A DNA stretch of 64,000 nucleotides. Source: Krasilnikovia cinnamomea (GTDB lineage: Bacteria; Actinomycetota; Actinomycetes; Mycobacteriales; Micromonosporaceae). The notes under the pieces are model-generated. The model saw only the letters and a program-made list of their open reading frames with translations. It made no database searches and had not been told where the DNA came from. Where the stretch lies: positions 3,224,001 to 3,288,000 of the forward strand of contig NZ_SHKY01000001.1 of NCBI RefSeq assembly GCF_004217545.1, written 5' to 3'. Position numbers and translations under genes: made by a program. Numbering within the stretch: the first letter of the stretch is position 1; every line of letters starts with the position of its first letter. This document shows positions 39,706-48,623 of this stretch, piece by piece.

Positions 39706-39723
39706 ATCGGTAGTACTGCCAAT
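39706..39723. promoter_or_regulatory. Palindromic operator candidate, site 4
   Basis: ATCGGTAGTACTGCCAAT keeps the right arm of ATTGGCA-N4-TGCCAAT exactly and five of seven bases of the left. It lies between the divergent NYN-LOTUS gene (79 bases) and aldehyde dehydrogenase gene (121 bases). Confidence 0.5.
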
Positions 39724-39843
39724 AGACCACGACGCGCCATACGTGGTCGGATCAACGGTGCACATGGTTCGCTCCGGCCAACTGGGTCAACGGTTCGCCG
39801 AACGCGAGCGGGCCGACGGTTCGCAGTGGGACGGAGCCGCGCG

Positions 39844-41256
39844 ATGACCGCAACCCGATCGTCGGTTGTCAGCGTCAACCCTTACAACAACCAGGTGCTG
39901 GGCGAGTTCGCGGCGATGTCGGACGAGGCGGTCGACTTCGCTGTCGGGGCGGCGCATGCGGCGTTCCTCGGCTGGCGCCGGATGACGCCCGCCGATCGCG
40001 CCGCGATCGTGGGGCGGGCCGGTGAGCTGATGCTGCAACGCCTCGACGAGTTCGCCCAACTCGTGACGCTGGAGATGGGCAAACGCATCACGGAAAGCCG
40101 GGACGAGGTGCGGCTCGCCGCCGACATCATGCGGTACTACGGCGAGCGGGGCCCCGACTTCCTGGCCGACCGGCCGCTGCCCGCGGACGAGGGGCAGGCG
40201 GTGGTGGCCAGTCGGCCACTCGGCGCGCTCCTCGGGATCATGCCGTGGAACTACCCGTGCTATCAGGTGGCCAGGTTCGCCGCGCCGAACCTGGCGGCCG
40301 GCAACACCATCCTGCTCAAACACGCCAGCAACTGCCCCCAGTCGGCGCTCGCGCTGGAACGGTTGTTCCGCGACGCGGGCGTGCCGCCCGACGGATACAT
40401 CAACGTGTTCGTCTCAGGCGGGAACGTCCGGCGGATCATCGAAAACTCGTTGGTGCGCGGCGTCTCGCTCACGGGCAGCGACCGCGCCGGCGCCAGCGTG
40501 GCGGAGCAGGCCGGGCGCAACATCGTCAAGGCCGTGCTCGAACTCGGCGGGAGCGATCCGTTCATCGTGCTCGACGCCGAAGACCTCGACCGCACCATTG
40601 ACGCCGCGGTCACCGCCCGGCTGTCGAACATGGGCCAAAGCTGCGTGAGCCCGAAGCGGTTCATTGTCATGACGGGGTTCTTCGACCGGTTCGTGGAGGG
40701 GGTGCGGCAGCGATTCGCCGCGCTCATTCCCGGAGACCCGATGGACCCGGCCACGACGCTCTCGCCGCTCTCCTCGGAGCAAGCTGCCGAGACCCTCGTC
40801 AGCCAGGTTCGGGACACCGTGGCGCAGGGCGCCCGGCTCGTCTCGGGCGGCGGGCGCCTCGACCGACCGGGCGCGTTTGTCCAGGCCACCGTGCTCACCG
40901 ACGTACGGCCCGGCATGCGCGCCTACTACGAGGAACTGTTCGGCCCGGTGGCCGTGGTGTACCGGGTGACGAACGAGGACGAGGCGGTCGCATTGGCCAA
41001 CGACAACCCGTACGGCCTGGGCGCGGCGATCTTTTGCCGGGACCTCGACCGGGCCGGCCGGCTCGCCGAACGGCTCGATGTCGGCATGGTGTGGATAAAC
41101 CATCCCACCTCCAGCCGTCCCGAACTTCCCTTCGGCGGCATCAAACGCTCCGGATACGGCCGTGAACTGTCCGACCTCGGAATCCGGGAACTCGTCAACC
41201 GAAAGCTGATCCGGACCTACCCGACAACCGTCGCGGTCGGCTTCGCCGGCGGCTGA
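39844..41256 (+). CDS. NAD(P)-dependent aldehyde dehydrogenase (succinate-semialdehyde type)
   Basis: 470 residues from ATG 39844; the longer open frame beginning at 38797 is antisense to the NYN gene. The oxyanion Asn is in [11 protein letters not shown], the general base in [11 protein letters not shown] and the catalytic Cys in [21 protein letters not shown] and [14 protein letters not shown] complete the fold. The Pro after SCVS is unusual for GabD (which has N/A). The substrate is inferred only to class. Palindrome site 4 precedes it, linking it to the other aldehyde-handling genes of the island. Confidence 0.88.
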   Translation: MTATRSSVVSVNPYNNQVLGEFAAMSDEAVDFAVGAAHAAFLGWRRMTPADRAAIVGRAGELMLQRLDEFAQLVTLEMGKRITESRDEVRLAADIMRYYGERGPDFLADRPLPADEGQAVVASRPLGALLGIMPWNYPCYQVARFAAPNLAAGNTILLKHASNCPQSALALERLFRDAGVPPDGYINVFVSGGNVRRIIENSLVRGVSLTGSDRAGASVAEQAGRNIVKAVLELGGSDPFIVLDAEDLDRTIDAAVTARLSNMGQSCVSPKRFIVMTGFFDRFVEGVRQRFAALIPGDPMDPATTLSPLSSEQAAETLVSQVRDTVAQGARLVSGGGRLDRPGAFVQATVLTDVRPGMRAYYEELFGPVAVVYRVTNEDEAVALANDNPYGLGAAIFCRDLDRAGRLAERLDVGMVWINHPTSSRPELPFGGIKRSGYGRELSDLGIRELVNRKLIRTYPTTVAVGFAGG

Positions 41257-41361
41257 ACAGGGAGGTCGACCGGCATGGCCGAGACCGCGCTGCTGGCGGT
41301 GCCGGTCACATCCCCGCTCCCACGTCGGGGCGCGTACTGGCGCTCGGCCTATCCCGGTGGT

Positions 41362-42240
41362 CTATCTCGGTGACGGTGCCGTGGGTCGGTCCAGTGCCCG
41401 GCGCACGAGTTCGGCGCTGACACCGAGCAGCTCATGCTGGCGTCGTTCGTCCGTCACGTAGGCAGGGGCGGGAAAGGCCCCGCGCCGATTGCGGAAGGAC
41501 GCCGTGCCGGGCTCCACCCGTTGGTCGGTGGCGGCCGCGACGACGTCGGCCGCGGCCTCCTCGGGGCGGCGGGTGGCCAGAGCGTAGAAGGGGCGCAACA
41601 ACGCGCGTGCGATGGCGGGTACCTCGCGTCGGATGTTCGTGTCCACTGCTCCCGGCCCGTAGCCGACGGCGGAGATCCCGTACCGCCTCGGTGCCAGGGC
41701 GGTCAGGAGGTCGTTCGCGAGTTGGGCCTGGCCGTGGGCCCGCATGCCGGTCCGGGCGGCGACCTCGTCCGCGGAGGGGAATTCGACCTGGGCGATCCGC
41801 GGGATACGCGGTGCGCTGGCGGCAAGGTTGACCAGTCGGGTTTGGGTACCGATCAGGCCGGTGCGATGTGCTTCCTCCAGGAACAGGTATCGGCCGAGGT
41901 AGCTGATGGCGAAGTCCTTCTCCAGGCCTTCCTCGGTGTACTCCGCCCGCGTCAGGAGCACGCCCACCGCCTGCACCACGACGTCGACGCGTTCGATGTC
42001 GAGGGCGGCGACCGCCCGCACGACGGCGGCCATCGACCCCAGGTCGGCGAGCCGCACGTCGAGCCGTCCCCGGTCTCGTCCGGCGGCGGCCTCCTGGGCG
42101 CGCAGCGCCTCGGCCTTCGCGGCGGAGCGGCCGATGGCGATGACGTCGGCGCCGCGGTCTCGCAGCAGGCGCACCGTGGCGGCGCCGATCCCGTCCGTCC
42201 CGCCGGTCACGACGGCCGTCGCGCCGGTGAGATCGCTCAT
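41362..42240 (-). CDS. Short-chain dehydrogenase/reductase homologue with degenerate active site
   Basis: 292 residues from ATG 42240, overlapping the upstream membrane-protein stop (ATGA). The coenzyme motif VVTGGTDGIGAATVRLL and the strand IAIGRSAAKAEAL are intact. The active-site stretch that in related SDRs reads YGQSKLAN is HGQAQLAN here, so both the catalytic Tyr and Lys are replaced (His, Gln). It may bind NAD(P) without classic redox catalysis, or use another mechanism. Second gene of a MarR-controlled pair. Confidence 0.82.
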   Translation of the reverse strand: MSDLTGATAVVTGGTDGIGAATVRLLRDRGADVIAIGRSAAKAEALRAQEAAAGRDRGRLDVRLADLGSMAAVVRAVAALDIERVDVVVQAVGVLLTRAEYTEEGLEKDFAISYLGRYLFLEEAHRTGLIGTQTRLVNLAASAPRIPRIAQVEFPSADEVAARTGMRAHGQAQLANDLLTALAPRRYGISAVGYGPGAVDTNIRREVPAIARALLRPFYALATRRPEEAAADVVAAATDQRVEPGTASFRNRRGAFPAPAYVTDERRQHELLGVSAELVRRALDRPTAPSPR

Positions 42241-42674
42241 CGCGCACGCTCCAGCGGCAGCGCCCGGGCCAGCACCGGGATGGTCACGGCGGCCACAGCG
42301 CCGTGCATGACGCACAGCCAGAGGGCTGTCGCGGTGGTCGACGCGGCGCCGAACGGCGAGCCGAACGAGAGCACGAGGCCGATGGCGGTGAGCGCGACGA
42401 AAAGCGGCCGCGGCCGTGGCGTCCGCGCGAGCAGGGCCGCCAGGACCCCGCCGGCGACGGCTCCTATTAACGCGGCGATCACCGCGACGGCGAGCGGCAC
42501 CCCCGCTGGAGTGGTCGTACCAGGCGCGGTGACCGCCAGCGAGTCGCCTGCTGCCGTGGCGGTGAGGTGGACGACGGCTACTGCGGCGCCTGAGCCGAGG
42601 GCGGCCATGCCGGTGGCGCGCAACAGCACGCGTCGGGTCGGGTGCGGCGTCACGCCGTGGGTCGAGGATGCCAC
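42237..42674 (-). CDS. Small four-helix membrane protein (DUF6069-like)
   Basis: 145 residues with four hydrophobic helices (MAALGSGAAVAVVHLTA, LAVAVIAALIGAVAGGVLAALLA, LFVALTAIGLVLSFGSPF, ALWLCVMHGAVAAVTIPVLA) and a basic N-terminal tail. The layout resembles actinobacterial DUF6069 proteins; role unknown. It starts 13 bases after a half-conserved copy of the MarR operator and is coupled to the SDR-like gene. Confidence 0.72.
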   Translation of the reverse strand: MASSTHGVTPHPTRRVLLRATGMAALGSGAAVAVVHLTATAAGDSLAVTAPGTTTPAGVPLAVAVIAALIGAVAGGVLAALLARTPRPRPLFVALTAIGLVLSFGSPFGAASTTATALWLCVMHGAVAAVTIPVLARALPLERAR

Positions 42675-42686
42675 GATGACCTCCGT

Positions 42687-42704
42687 GAGTTAAGTGCTGA
42701 ACAT
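42687..42704. promoter_or_regulatory. MarR operator, second copy
   Basis: gagttaagtgctgaacat matches the perfect palindrome at 43164-43181 at 15 of 18 positions and lies 13 bases before the start of the membrane-protein/SDR operon. Confidence 0.65.
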
Positions 42705-42737
42705 TGGGGTGTGGTTGGCCTGAGATGACAGTGCTGA

Positions 42738-43157
42738 TCAGTCGTCGCTGAGCTTGTCCACGAGGCGTTTCAGGCATGCCAGCTCGTCATCGTCCAGGTC
42801 GGCGAAACGGCGGGCGATGAAGCGGCTGTGCTCCGGCCTCAATCGGGCCACTGTCGCGGCCCCCTCGGGTGTCAGGTGCAGCGCGTAGGCGGCTCCTTCC
42901 GGCACTCTTGCGAGCAGCCCGGCGGCCTCAAGCTTGGTGATGAGCATCGACACGTTGCTCTTCGTCACCCCGAGGGCCTCGCCGAGTTGGTGCTGCCGGC
43001 AGCCCGGATCCGCGCCAACCAGGACGAGTAGCTGATACTGCGCCGGCGTGAAGCCGTGGGTACGTAGCTCCCGTGCGCCGTCTTGGGAGATCGCATGCAC
43101 GGCGCGGACGAGAGCGGCGAACACCCGCATCGCCTCGTTCTCCCGTCGCATGGTCAT
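42738..43157 (-). CDS. MarR family transcriptional regulator
   Basis: 139 residues from ATG 43157 (MTMRRENEAMRV); the upstream open frame to 43358 would run through the operator and is rejected. The winged helix reads GFTPAQYQLLVLVGADPGCRQHQLGEALGVTKSNVSMLITKLEAAGLLARVPEGAAYALHLTPEGAA. The operator palindrome ATGTTCAG-TG-CTGAACAT sits just before the start, and a similar site precedes the membrane-protein/SDR operon immediately downstream, so it likely represses itself and that operon. Confidence 0.87.
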   Translation of the reverse strand: MTMRRENEAMRVFAALVRAVHAISQDGARELRTHGFTPAQYQLLVLVGADPGCRQHQLGEALGVTKSNVSMLITKLEAAGLLARVPEGAAYALHLTPEGAATVARLRPEHSRFIARRFADLDDDELACLKRLVDKLSDD

Positions 43158-43163
43158 GAAGCA

Positions 43164-43181
43164 ATGTTCAGTGCTGAACAT
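43164..43181. promoter_or_regulatory. MarR operator, autoregulatory copy
   Basis: ATGTTCAGTGCTGAACAT, 8-bp perfect arms with a 2-bp centre, begins seven bases upstream of the MarR gene start. Confidence 0.75.
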
Positions 43182-43257
43182 ACGTCTTGTCAAGTACGGC
43201 ACGCTACGGGGCCGGATCAGGCCATGATCAACCCGGGAGCGGGCGGCGACTCGAAGA

Positions 43258-43434
43258 TCATCGGTGCAGATCCGACCGGACAGAGTCGGTGCTGGCGTTG
43301 TCGGGTGCGCAGGTGTTCGGGTACGTCGTCCGCCGGCGGCGGGCTGGGCCTTGCCCACGCGGTGGAGAAAGGGCGGCGAGGGTGATCACCATGCTGATGA
43401 TGAGCAGCGTGCTGAGCAGAATGTCGACAATCAC
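43258..43434 (-). CDS. Small hydrophobic protein, 58 residues
   Basis: GTG 43434 is preceded by ggagg at seven bases. The first 25 residues form one membrane helix (VDILLSTLLIISMVITLAAL), the rest is a basic, polar tail. It is too short to classify; the good ribosome site and hydrophobic start argue for translation. Confidence 0.45.
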   Translation of the reverse strand: MIVDILLSTLLIISMVITLAALSPPRGQGPARRRRTTYPNTCAPDNASTDSVRSDLHR

Positions 43435-43520
43435 GGCGGGACCTCCTCTGGCGTCGTACCAGAGATGACGGTGGTCGTTGGCGGCGAACTTTCCTCCTCA
43501 CGTCCTGTTCGGCGCACGGT

Positions 43521-43874
43521 CTAGCCACGCGGTTCTGCGGCTCCCCGGATATGCGGGGCGCACCTGCGACGGTGCCGGTCGTGTGGTGGTCCACCACGGG
43601 CGGTTCGTGATTTCGACGGGGGACCGTCGCCGGACAGGGTCCGGGGTGAGCGCCGGATGGTGAGAAGCAGGCGGTGTGCGGTGACGACGGCGGCGAGCCA
43701 AGCGAGCTGTTCCCGTGCTCGCCGCCGCGCGGCATAGGCCGCGACCAGCGCACCGCTGAGCAGCAGCAGAGCGGTTACACCCCACACGCCGTGCGTCCGC
43801 GCGACCAGGGCGCTGAGCAGCAACAGAACGGTGACCGACACCAGTCCCACGCCGACGCTGGCCGGCCGCCCCAT
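43521..43874 (-). CDS. Small two-helix membrane protein
   Basis: 117 residues from ATG 43874 with gagggaggg upstream. Two hydrophobic helices (VGLVSVTVLLLLSALVA, VWGVTALLLLSGALVAAYA) are followed by a basic tail (ARRRAREQLAWLAAVVTAHRLLLTIRRSPRT). Family not recognised. Confidence 0.55.
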   Translation of the reverse strand: MGRPASVGVGLVSVTVLLLLSALVARTHGVWGVTALLLLSGALVAAYAARRRAREQLAWLAAVVTAHRLLLTIRRSPRTLSGDGPPSKSRTARGGPPHDRHRRRCAPHIRGAAEPRG

Positions 43875-44028
43875 GACGCCCTCCCTCAACCTTGGGGCCC
43901 GCCGTCGGCGCGAGCACCGACCGCGAACCGACATCACCAGTGTCGCCGGGCCGCATGGCGTCCGTCCCCCGGGTGCATGACAGTTGCATGACGCCGGTCG
44001 CGCGCAGCGCTGCCGGCCCGACGCCGCG

Positions 44029-44241
44029 GCGGGCGGACCCGGAGTGGCCGTCGAGGACCGCGAGATCATCTTCGACCGCTTCGTGCGGGGCCGCAGCGCC
44101 CACGCACGCGGCACCGGATAAGGCACCGGATTGGGGCTGGCGCTGGTGGCCGAACACGCGGCAGCCCACGGCGGCCGGGCCGTGGCGCTGCCGCGGCCCG
44201 GCGGCGGCGCCCGACTGCGAGTCGAGTTCTCCGGGCCTGTC
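44029..44241 (+). pseudogene. Histidine kinase remnant: ATPase-domain tail with in-frame stop
   Basis: The frame reads GPGVAVEDREIIFDRFVRGRSAHARGTG, TAA at 44119, then GTGLGLALVAEHAAAHGGRAVALPRPGGGARLRVEF. These are the G1, F and G2 boxes of a sensor kinase catalytic domain; nothing of the sensor or His-phosphorylation domain remains upstream. The stop lies in a 12-bp direct duplication (ggcaccggataa then ggcaccggattg) inside the G2 box. The frame continues straight into the lipoprotein gene at 44242. Confidence 0.75.
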
Positions 44242-44820
44242 GTGAGCCGGCGGGTCTGTGCCGGCGCGCTGGCGATGGCAGTCGCCGGGCTGGTGGCCGG
44301 CTGCGGCATACCCGTGGAGCGGCAGCCCCGCACCGTGGAGCCGCCACGCGGGCCCTTCGCCGGCACCGCGGCGACCACGCCGGCGGCGCCACCGCAGGCC
44401 GGGACGGTCGCCCAGGTGCTCTACTTCGTCCGGGGCGGCGCCCTGGTCGCGGTGGTGCGGCGGGTCAAGAACCCACCCACCGTCGACGGCCACCTCCAGC
44501 AACTCCTAGGCGGCCCCACCGCAGCGGAGGCTGGCACCGGCCTGCTCAACGCACTTGCCGGCAACGCGGTCATCGCCGGCGTTCGCGTCGAGGGCACCCG
44601 AGCGATTGTCGAGCTCGGCGACCCACCCCAGGGTGGTTCGCCCCGCGACGAGGTCCTGGCCTTGGGACAGGTGGTGTGCACCCTGACCGCCCGCGCCGAC
44701 ATCGCGTCGGTGTCCTTCACGCACGCCGGTCAACCGGTGGGTGTTCCCCGGGCCGACGGGTCGCTCACCCATTCGGCCCTGACAGCCGCAGATTTCGCCA
44801 AACTCATCGCACCCGCGTAA
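44242..44820 (+). CDS. GerMN-domain lipoprotein
   Basis: 192 residues from GTG 44242. A signal peptide with lipobox LVAG-C (VCAGALAMAVAGLVAGCG) indicates an exported lipid-anchored protein. The rest fits a single GerMN domain: VAQVLYFVRGGALVAVVRRV, LQQLLGGPTAAEAGTGLLNAL, VRVEGTRAIVELGD, QVVCTLTARADIASVSF. In actinobacteria such lipoproteins follow two-component system genes, and here the decayed kinase lies directly before it, so its regulator is probably lost. Confidence 0.78.
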   Translation: MSRRVCAGALAMAVAGLVAGCGIPVERQPRTVEPPRGPFAGTAATTPAAPPQAGTVAQVLYFVRGGALVAVVRRVKNPPTVDGHLQQLLGGPTAAEAGTGLLNALAGNAVIAGVRVEGTRAIVELGDPPQGGSPRDEVLALGQVVCTLTARADIASVSFTHAGQPVGVPRADGSLTHSALTAADFAKLIAPA

Positions 44821-45093
44821 CCACGCCCACCCGGTCAGCGACGCCCCCAATGACGAGGTGGCTCGCTGCCCGCCAGATCCTGGTCGCACACTCGCGTGCG
44901 CCGGGCGCGGCGACCGCTGCCTGTCGTGATGAGTCGGCCAGCCCGGATCAGCGACCGCATGGACCCGGTCGGGCACTGGCAGTAACGCTGGTAGGGGAGC
45001 GCCACGCTGGGCATCGGCGGACTGTGGCATGTCGTCAACGTCCTGCAGCGCGGTGCGTGCGCCTGCCTGCTGCGCAAAGATGACGCTGAACGT

Positions 45094-45219
45094 GCGGTAG
45101 CCGTAACCGCCCTCGGGGTACGGCAGCGGCCGCTGCTCATAGTACGAGTTCAGATAGGTGCCCGCGATGACGTGCGGCTCGCCCTCGTCCAGATTTCCGC
45201 CCAGCCCGATATGCCGCGG
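45094..45219 (-). pseudogene. Glycoside hydrolase family 65 N-terminal fragment
   Basis: The frame reads HIGLGGNLDEGEPHVIAGTY and then LNSYYEQRPLPYPEGGYGY, which matches the conserved start of GH65 phosphorylases/hydrolases (kojibiose, maltose or trehalose phosphorylase type: NGHIGLRGNLDEGEP). What follows is not GH65, and no start or downstream domain exists. The remainder of 44821-45271 contains no intact gene. Confidence 0.7.
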
Positions 45220-45271
45220 TGACACGCCGGCGGCGCCGCGGGGCTGCGGGGCTGCGGGGCTGCGGGGCCGG

Positions 45272-45940
45272 TCAGCTGAGGTTGGCGAAGGTTTCGACCT
45301 GGCGGGTCTTGCCGGCGACGATGAGGATGTCGCCGGCGTAGACGGTGGTCTCGGAGGTGGCGTAGGTGAATTCCTCCCCGGGACGTTTGATCGACACGAC
45401 GGTGACGCCGTACTTCGAGCGCAGCGAGGCATCGGCCAGGGTCTTGTCCCACGACTCCTCGGGAGCGCGGGTCTTGACGATGGCGTAGTCGTCCTCGAAC
45501 TCGATGAAGTTGAGGATGTGACCGGTGACGAGGTGGGCGACGCGTTCGCCCATCTCGTGCTCGGGCAGCACCACGTGGTGCGCGCCGACGCGTTCGAGGA
45601 TGCGGGCGTGCTGCCGGTTGATGGCTTTCGCCCAGATGTTCGGCACGCCGAGGTCGGCGAGCAGCCCGGTGGTGAGGATGCCGGCTTCCAGGTTGGTGCC
45701 GATGCCGACGACGGCGTGCTGCATGTCGTGCACACCGAGTTGGCGCAGCGCGAGCTCGTCGGCGGTGTTCGCCACCGCGGCGTGGCTGAGCTGGTCGGCG
45801 AACTCCTGCACCACCCTGCCGTCGGCGTCGATGCCGACGACTTCCCAGTCCTGGCGCATCAGTTCCAACGCCAGTGAGCTGCCGAAACGGCCCAGGCCGA
45901 GCACGGCGATGCGGTTGGCGGTGGCGGGTCTTCTAGCCAA
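45272..45940 (-). CDS. KtrA/TrkA-type potassium uptake regulatory subunit (RCK)
   Basis: 222 residues if it starts at TTG 45940, which lies ten bases after gaggag and overlaps the TrkH-like gene's end; an ATG at 45985 is an alternative. The NAD-binding RCK_N domain begins RIAVLGLGRFGSSLALEL with an acidic strand end (VVGIDAD), and RCK_C covers about 140-220. A single RCK pair of this length is the KtrA type that gates a KtrB channel in response to nucleotides. Confidence 0.88.
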   Translation of the reverse strand: MARRPATANRIAVLGLGRFGSSLALELMRQDWEVVGIDADGRVVQEFADQLSHAAVANTADELALRQLGVHDMQHAVVGIGTNLEAGILTTGLLADLGVPNIWAKAINRQHARILERVGAHHVVLPEHEMGERVAHLVTGHILNFIEFEDDYAIVKTRAPEESWDKTLADASLRSKYGVTVVSIKRPGEEFTYATSETTVYAGDILIVAGKTRQVETFANLS

Positions 45941-47516
45941 CGATGGGTCGCTCCTCGGGTAGTTCGTAGCGGCGGGTCCGCTCACGCAGCGCCAGCGCGA
46001 CGGCTGCGGTGATGGGCCCGAGCCGGCCGATGAACATCAGCAGGATCAGGATGACATGTCCGGCGGTGCCCACCTGCGCGGTGATCCCGGTCGACAGTCC
46101 GACGGTGGCGAACGCCGAGGTCACCTCAAACAGCACCTGGTCGAGCCGGAACGGCGTCAGCGCCAGCAGCGCCACGGTGGCGGCGGCGACCGCGGCGACG
46201 CTGAGCAGCACGATGGTCAGCGCCTGACGTTGCACGCCGGCGGGCAGACGCCGGCCCAGGGCGTGGACGCTGGGCTCGCCGCGGATCTCGGCGAGGATGA
46301 CGAAACCGAGCAGGGCGAACGTGGTGACCTTGATCCCGCCAGCGGTGCCGGCGCTGCCCCCGCCGATGAACATCAGCACGTCATGCACCAGCAGGGTGAC
46401 GTCGTTGAACTCGGCCACGTTCAGGCTGTTGAAGCCGGCGGTACGGGTCATCACCGCCGTGGTGAACCCGGCGAGGAGCTTGCCGCCCGGACCGAGGCCG
46501 CCGAGCGTGCCGGGGTTGGACCACTCGACGACGCTGATCGCCAGCCAGCCGCCGGCCAGCAGCACCACCGTCATCCCCACCGTAATCTTGGTGTGGACCG
46601 ACCAGGTGCGAGGGCTGCGCAGCTCACGGCGCAGCTCGAACAGCACCGGAAAGCCGAGCCCGCCGATGATCACCGCGGCCGTGATGGGCAGGCAGACCAG
46701 AGGATCGTCGACGAACTGCATGAGGCTGTCGGCGTACAGTCCGAAGCCGGCGTTGTTGAACGCCGAAACTGCGTGGAACACACCCAGGTACACCGCCCGG
46801 CCGGTGCTGTAGCCGTAGCCGTCGGCGAACCGCCACGCCAGCACGGCCGCGACCAGCACCTCAACGATCACGCTGATCCGCATGACGCCTAGCACGACCC
46901 GGCGGACCTCGCCCACGCCGATCGCCTTGGTTTCGGTCTGCGCGCTGAGCTGCAGGCGCATCCGTAGCCGCCGCGCGACCAGCAGACCGAGCAGGGAGGC
47001 AAGGGTCATGATCCCGAATCCGCCGATCTGGATCAGCCCGAGGATCACCGCCTCCCCGAAGCTGGAGAAGAATGTGCCAGTGTCAACGACGACCAGGCCC
47101 GTCACGCACACCGCCGACGTGGCGGTGAACAGCGCCGTCACCAGCCCGGCGCTGCGGCCGGTCTCGGTGGCGAATGGCAGCGACAACAGCCCCGTGCCGA
47201 CTAGCACCGCCGCGGCGAAGCCCAGCATCACCAGCCGAGCCGGATGCCGCAGCGACCCGGACAGCCATGCCGTCACTGCCCGCGGCAGCCGCCACCGCCG
47301 CACGCGGGCCCACACCGCGACCGGCGTCTCGGCCAGGACGCGCAGCGCAGGCGCAAGCGGGCTCCACCAGCGCCGCGCCCGGGCCGGATCACGGCCACGC
47401 AGCGGAGCCCACGCCAGCAGCAGCACTCCCAGCACCACCGCGGCGAAGACACCCGCGACCGCCAGCAGCCCCACCAGCAGCTGCGCCCAAGTCGACTCCA
47501 TCAGCTCATGATCCAC
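45933..47516 (-). CDS. KtrB/TrkH-type potassium channel subunit
   Basis: 527 residues with about ten hydrophobic segments. The four P-loop-like repeats include LFTATSAVCVTGLVV, FHAVSAFNNAGFGLY, TAVMTRTAGFNSLNVAEFND and FEVTSAFATVGLSTGIT, with the selectivity-type glycines TG, NAG, TAG and TVG. It overlaps the RCK subunit gene by eight bases. Together they form a K+ uptake system for osmotic and pH homeostasis. GTG 47516 is used; ATG 47501 is possible. Confidence 0.9.
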   Translation of the reverse strand: MDHELMESTWAQLLVGLLAVAGVFAAVVLGVLLLAWAPLRGRDPARARRWWSPLAPALRVLAETPVAVWARVRRWRLPRAVTAWLSGSLRHPARLVMLGFAAAVLVGTGLLSLPFATETGRSAGLVTALFTATSAVCVTGLVVVDTGTFFSSFGEAVILGLIQIGGFGIMTLASLLGLLVARRLRMRLQLSAQTETKAIGVGEVRRVVLGVMRISVIVEVLVAAVLAWRFADGYGYSTGRAVYLGVFHAVSAFNNAGFGLYADSLMQFVDDPLVCLPITAAVIIGGLGFPVLFELRRELRSPRTWSVHTKITVGMTVVLLAGGWLAISVVEWSNPGTLGGLGPGGKLLAGFTTAVMTRTAGFNSLNVAEFNDVTLLVHDVLMFIGGGSAGTAGGIKVTTFALLGFVILAEIRGEPSVHALGRRLPAGVQRQALTIVLLSVAAVAAATVALLALTPFRLDQVLFEVTSAFATVGLSTGITAQVGTAGHVILILLMFIGRLGPITAAVALALRERTRRYELPEERPIVG

Positions 47517-47552
47517 GGCAGGTGGCAGCCGCCGCGACCGGCGCCCGCGAGC

Positions 47553-47682
47553 TCACACCTGCGCCGCTCGCCGAACCGCCCGGTACGCCGTCGAGCGCGC
47601 CACCCCGAATAGCTCCGCCAGTCCGCGCTGGTGTGCTCGCCACCTGCGTGCAACGCCACCAGGTGCGCCTCCTGCCGGGGCC
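47553..47682 (-). pseudogene. Frameshifted C-terminus of a resolvase/invertase-type recombinase
   Basis: One frame reads GPRQEAHLVALHAGGEHTSAD and, after a one-base shift, the next reads GLAELFGVARSTAYRAVRRAAQV before a stop. Together these form the helix-turn-helix tail of a serine recombinase. The catalytic domain is missing, so this is a mobile-element scar. Confidence 0.6.
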
Positions 47683-48009
47683 CAATTCGGGCTGCTTGCC
47701 ACGTAGTCAAATCCTGGTCCATGCCGGCCCTTCACCGGCCGCCGTGAGTCGCTTCCCGAGACCATCAACGCGGTCGCCGGCCGCGTCTCAGATAGATTCG
47801 CCGGCCTTAACTGGTAAATACCCGACCCCCAACGTCAACCACTGCGCACAAGGTCGTAAGACGTCGGCCCAGGATCAAGGTCGCACGGTCAGCGACGTCG
47901 CCGCCGCGGCCGACGCGCGGGCCGGGTGTCCTTCGGGGCGCCGGAGAACAGCCGCCACGCATGCCATGCACGCCGCCCGGGACCGCACCGCACCGACGCC
48001 GTACCGCCG
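47683..48009. other. Non-coding stretch
   Basis: No convincing gene or strong signal; short frames only. Confidence 0.5.
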
Positions 48010-48623
48010 TCATGGACCGGCGCGGCCGGACGCCGTCCGATCCGCGGCCAACGCTGCGGTGATCGCCTGCGGCACGGTATCGAACGTGCGGAAGGCGGTG
48101 TGCAGGCGCATCGTCCACAGCACCGTCCGCACGAACCGTGACGGTGCGGCGAGCAACAACTCACCGTCCTGCCGTCGGGCGGCGGCGCGGGCACGAACCA
48201 GCACTCCCAGCGCTGCGGGCGCGAGATGCAGCTCACCGCGCTGAGGTCCACGACGACACAGGGCCGAAGCGCCACGGCGTCGTCCAGTGTGCGACGTAAC
48301 TCCGGCACGAGTTCCGCGTCGAGGTCGCCGGTCACCCGGACCAGGGCCGCTGGTGAGTTCGCCGCGAGCGAGACGTGGGACGCCCGGGCGTCGCCGGCTG
48401 GCAGCCGCGGCGCCTGACGGGCAACATCCGTGCCGGAGTCACTGCAGCCGGGACACCGGTGCGGGCCCCGGGCGAACGGCGACCCCGTCCACCCGGTCGC
48501 GCTCACTGCGACAGAGTCGACCTCGGCATCGTGCAACCCGCAGCCGTCCACCGCGGTGCTGGCACCGCATCCGTCACAGCTCACCCGCACACCAGTACCG
48601 TCCGCCGCCGGGACAGTGGTCAC
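48010..48623 (-). pseudogene. Zinc-ribbon STAS-domain protein, frameshifted
   Basis: From GTG 48623 (overlapping the membrane-protein stop, GTGA) the frame encodes a possible zinc ribbon (SCDGCG ... CPGC) and the first half of a STAS domain (ALVRVTGDLDAELVPELRRTLDD, then CVVVDLSAVSCIS). At about 48215 the reading moves one base: the second half (ALGVLVRARAAARRQDGELLLAAPS ... TVPQAITAALAADR) is in another frame that ends at 48010. Either a true frameshift or a sequence error; the normal protein would be about 200 residues. Confidence 0.65.

Noticed and set aside
44506..45735. A single 409-residue minus-strand gene across the TrkA region
   Set aside because: It is a shadow of the RCK gene and lipoprotein; only the short GH65 segment within it has real similarity.
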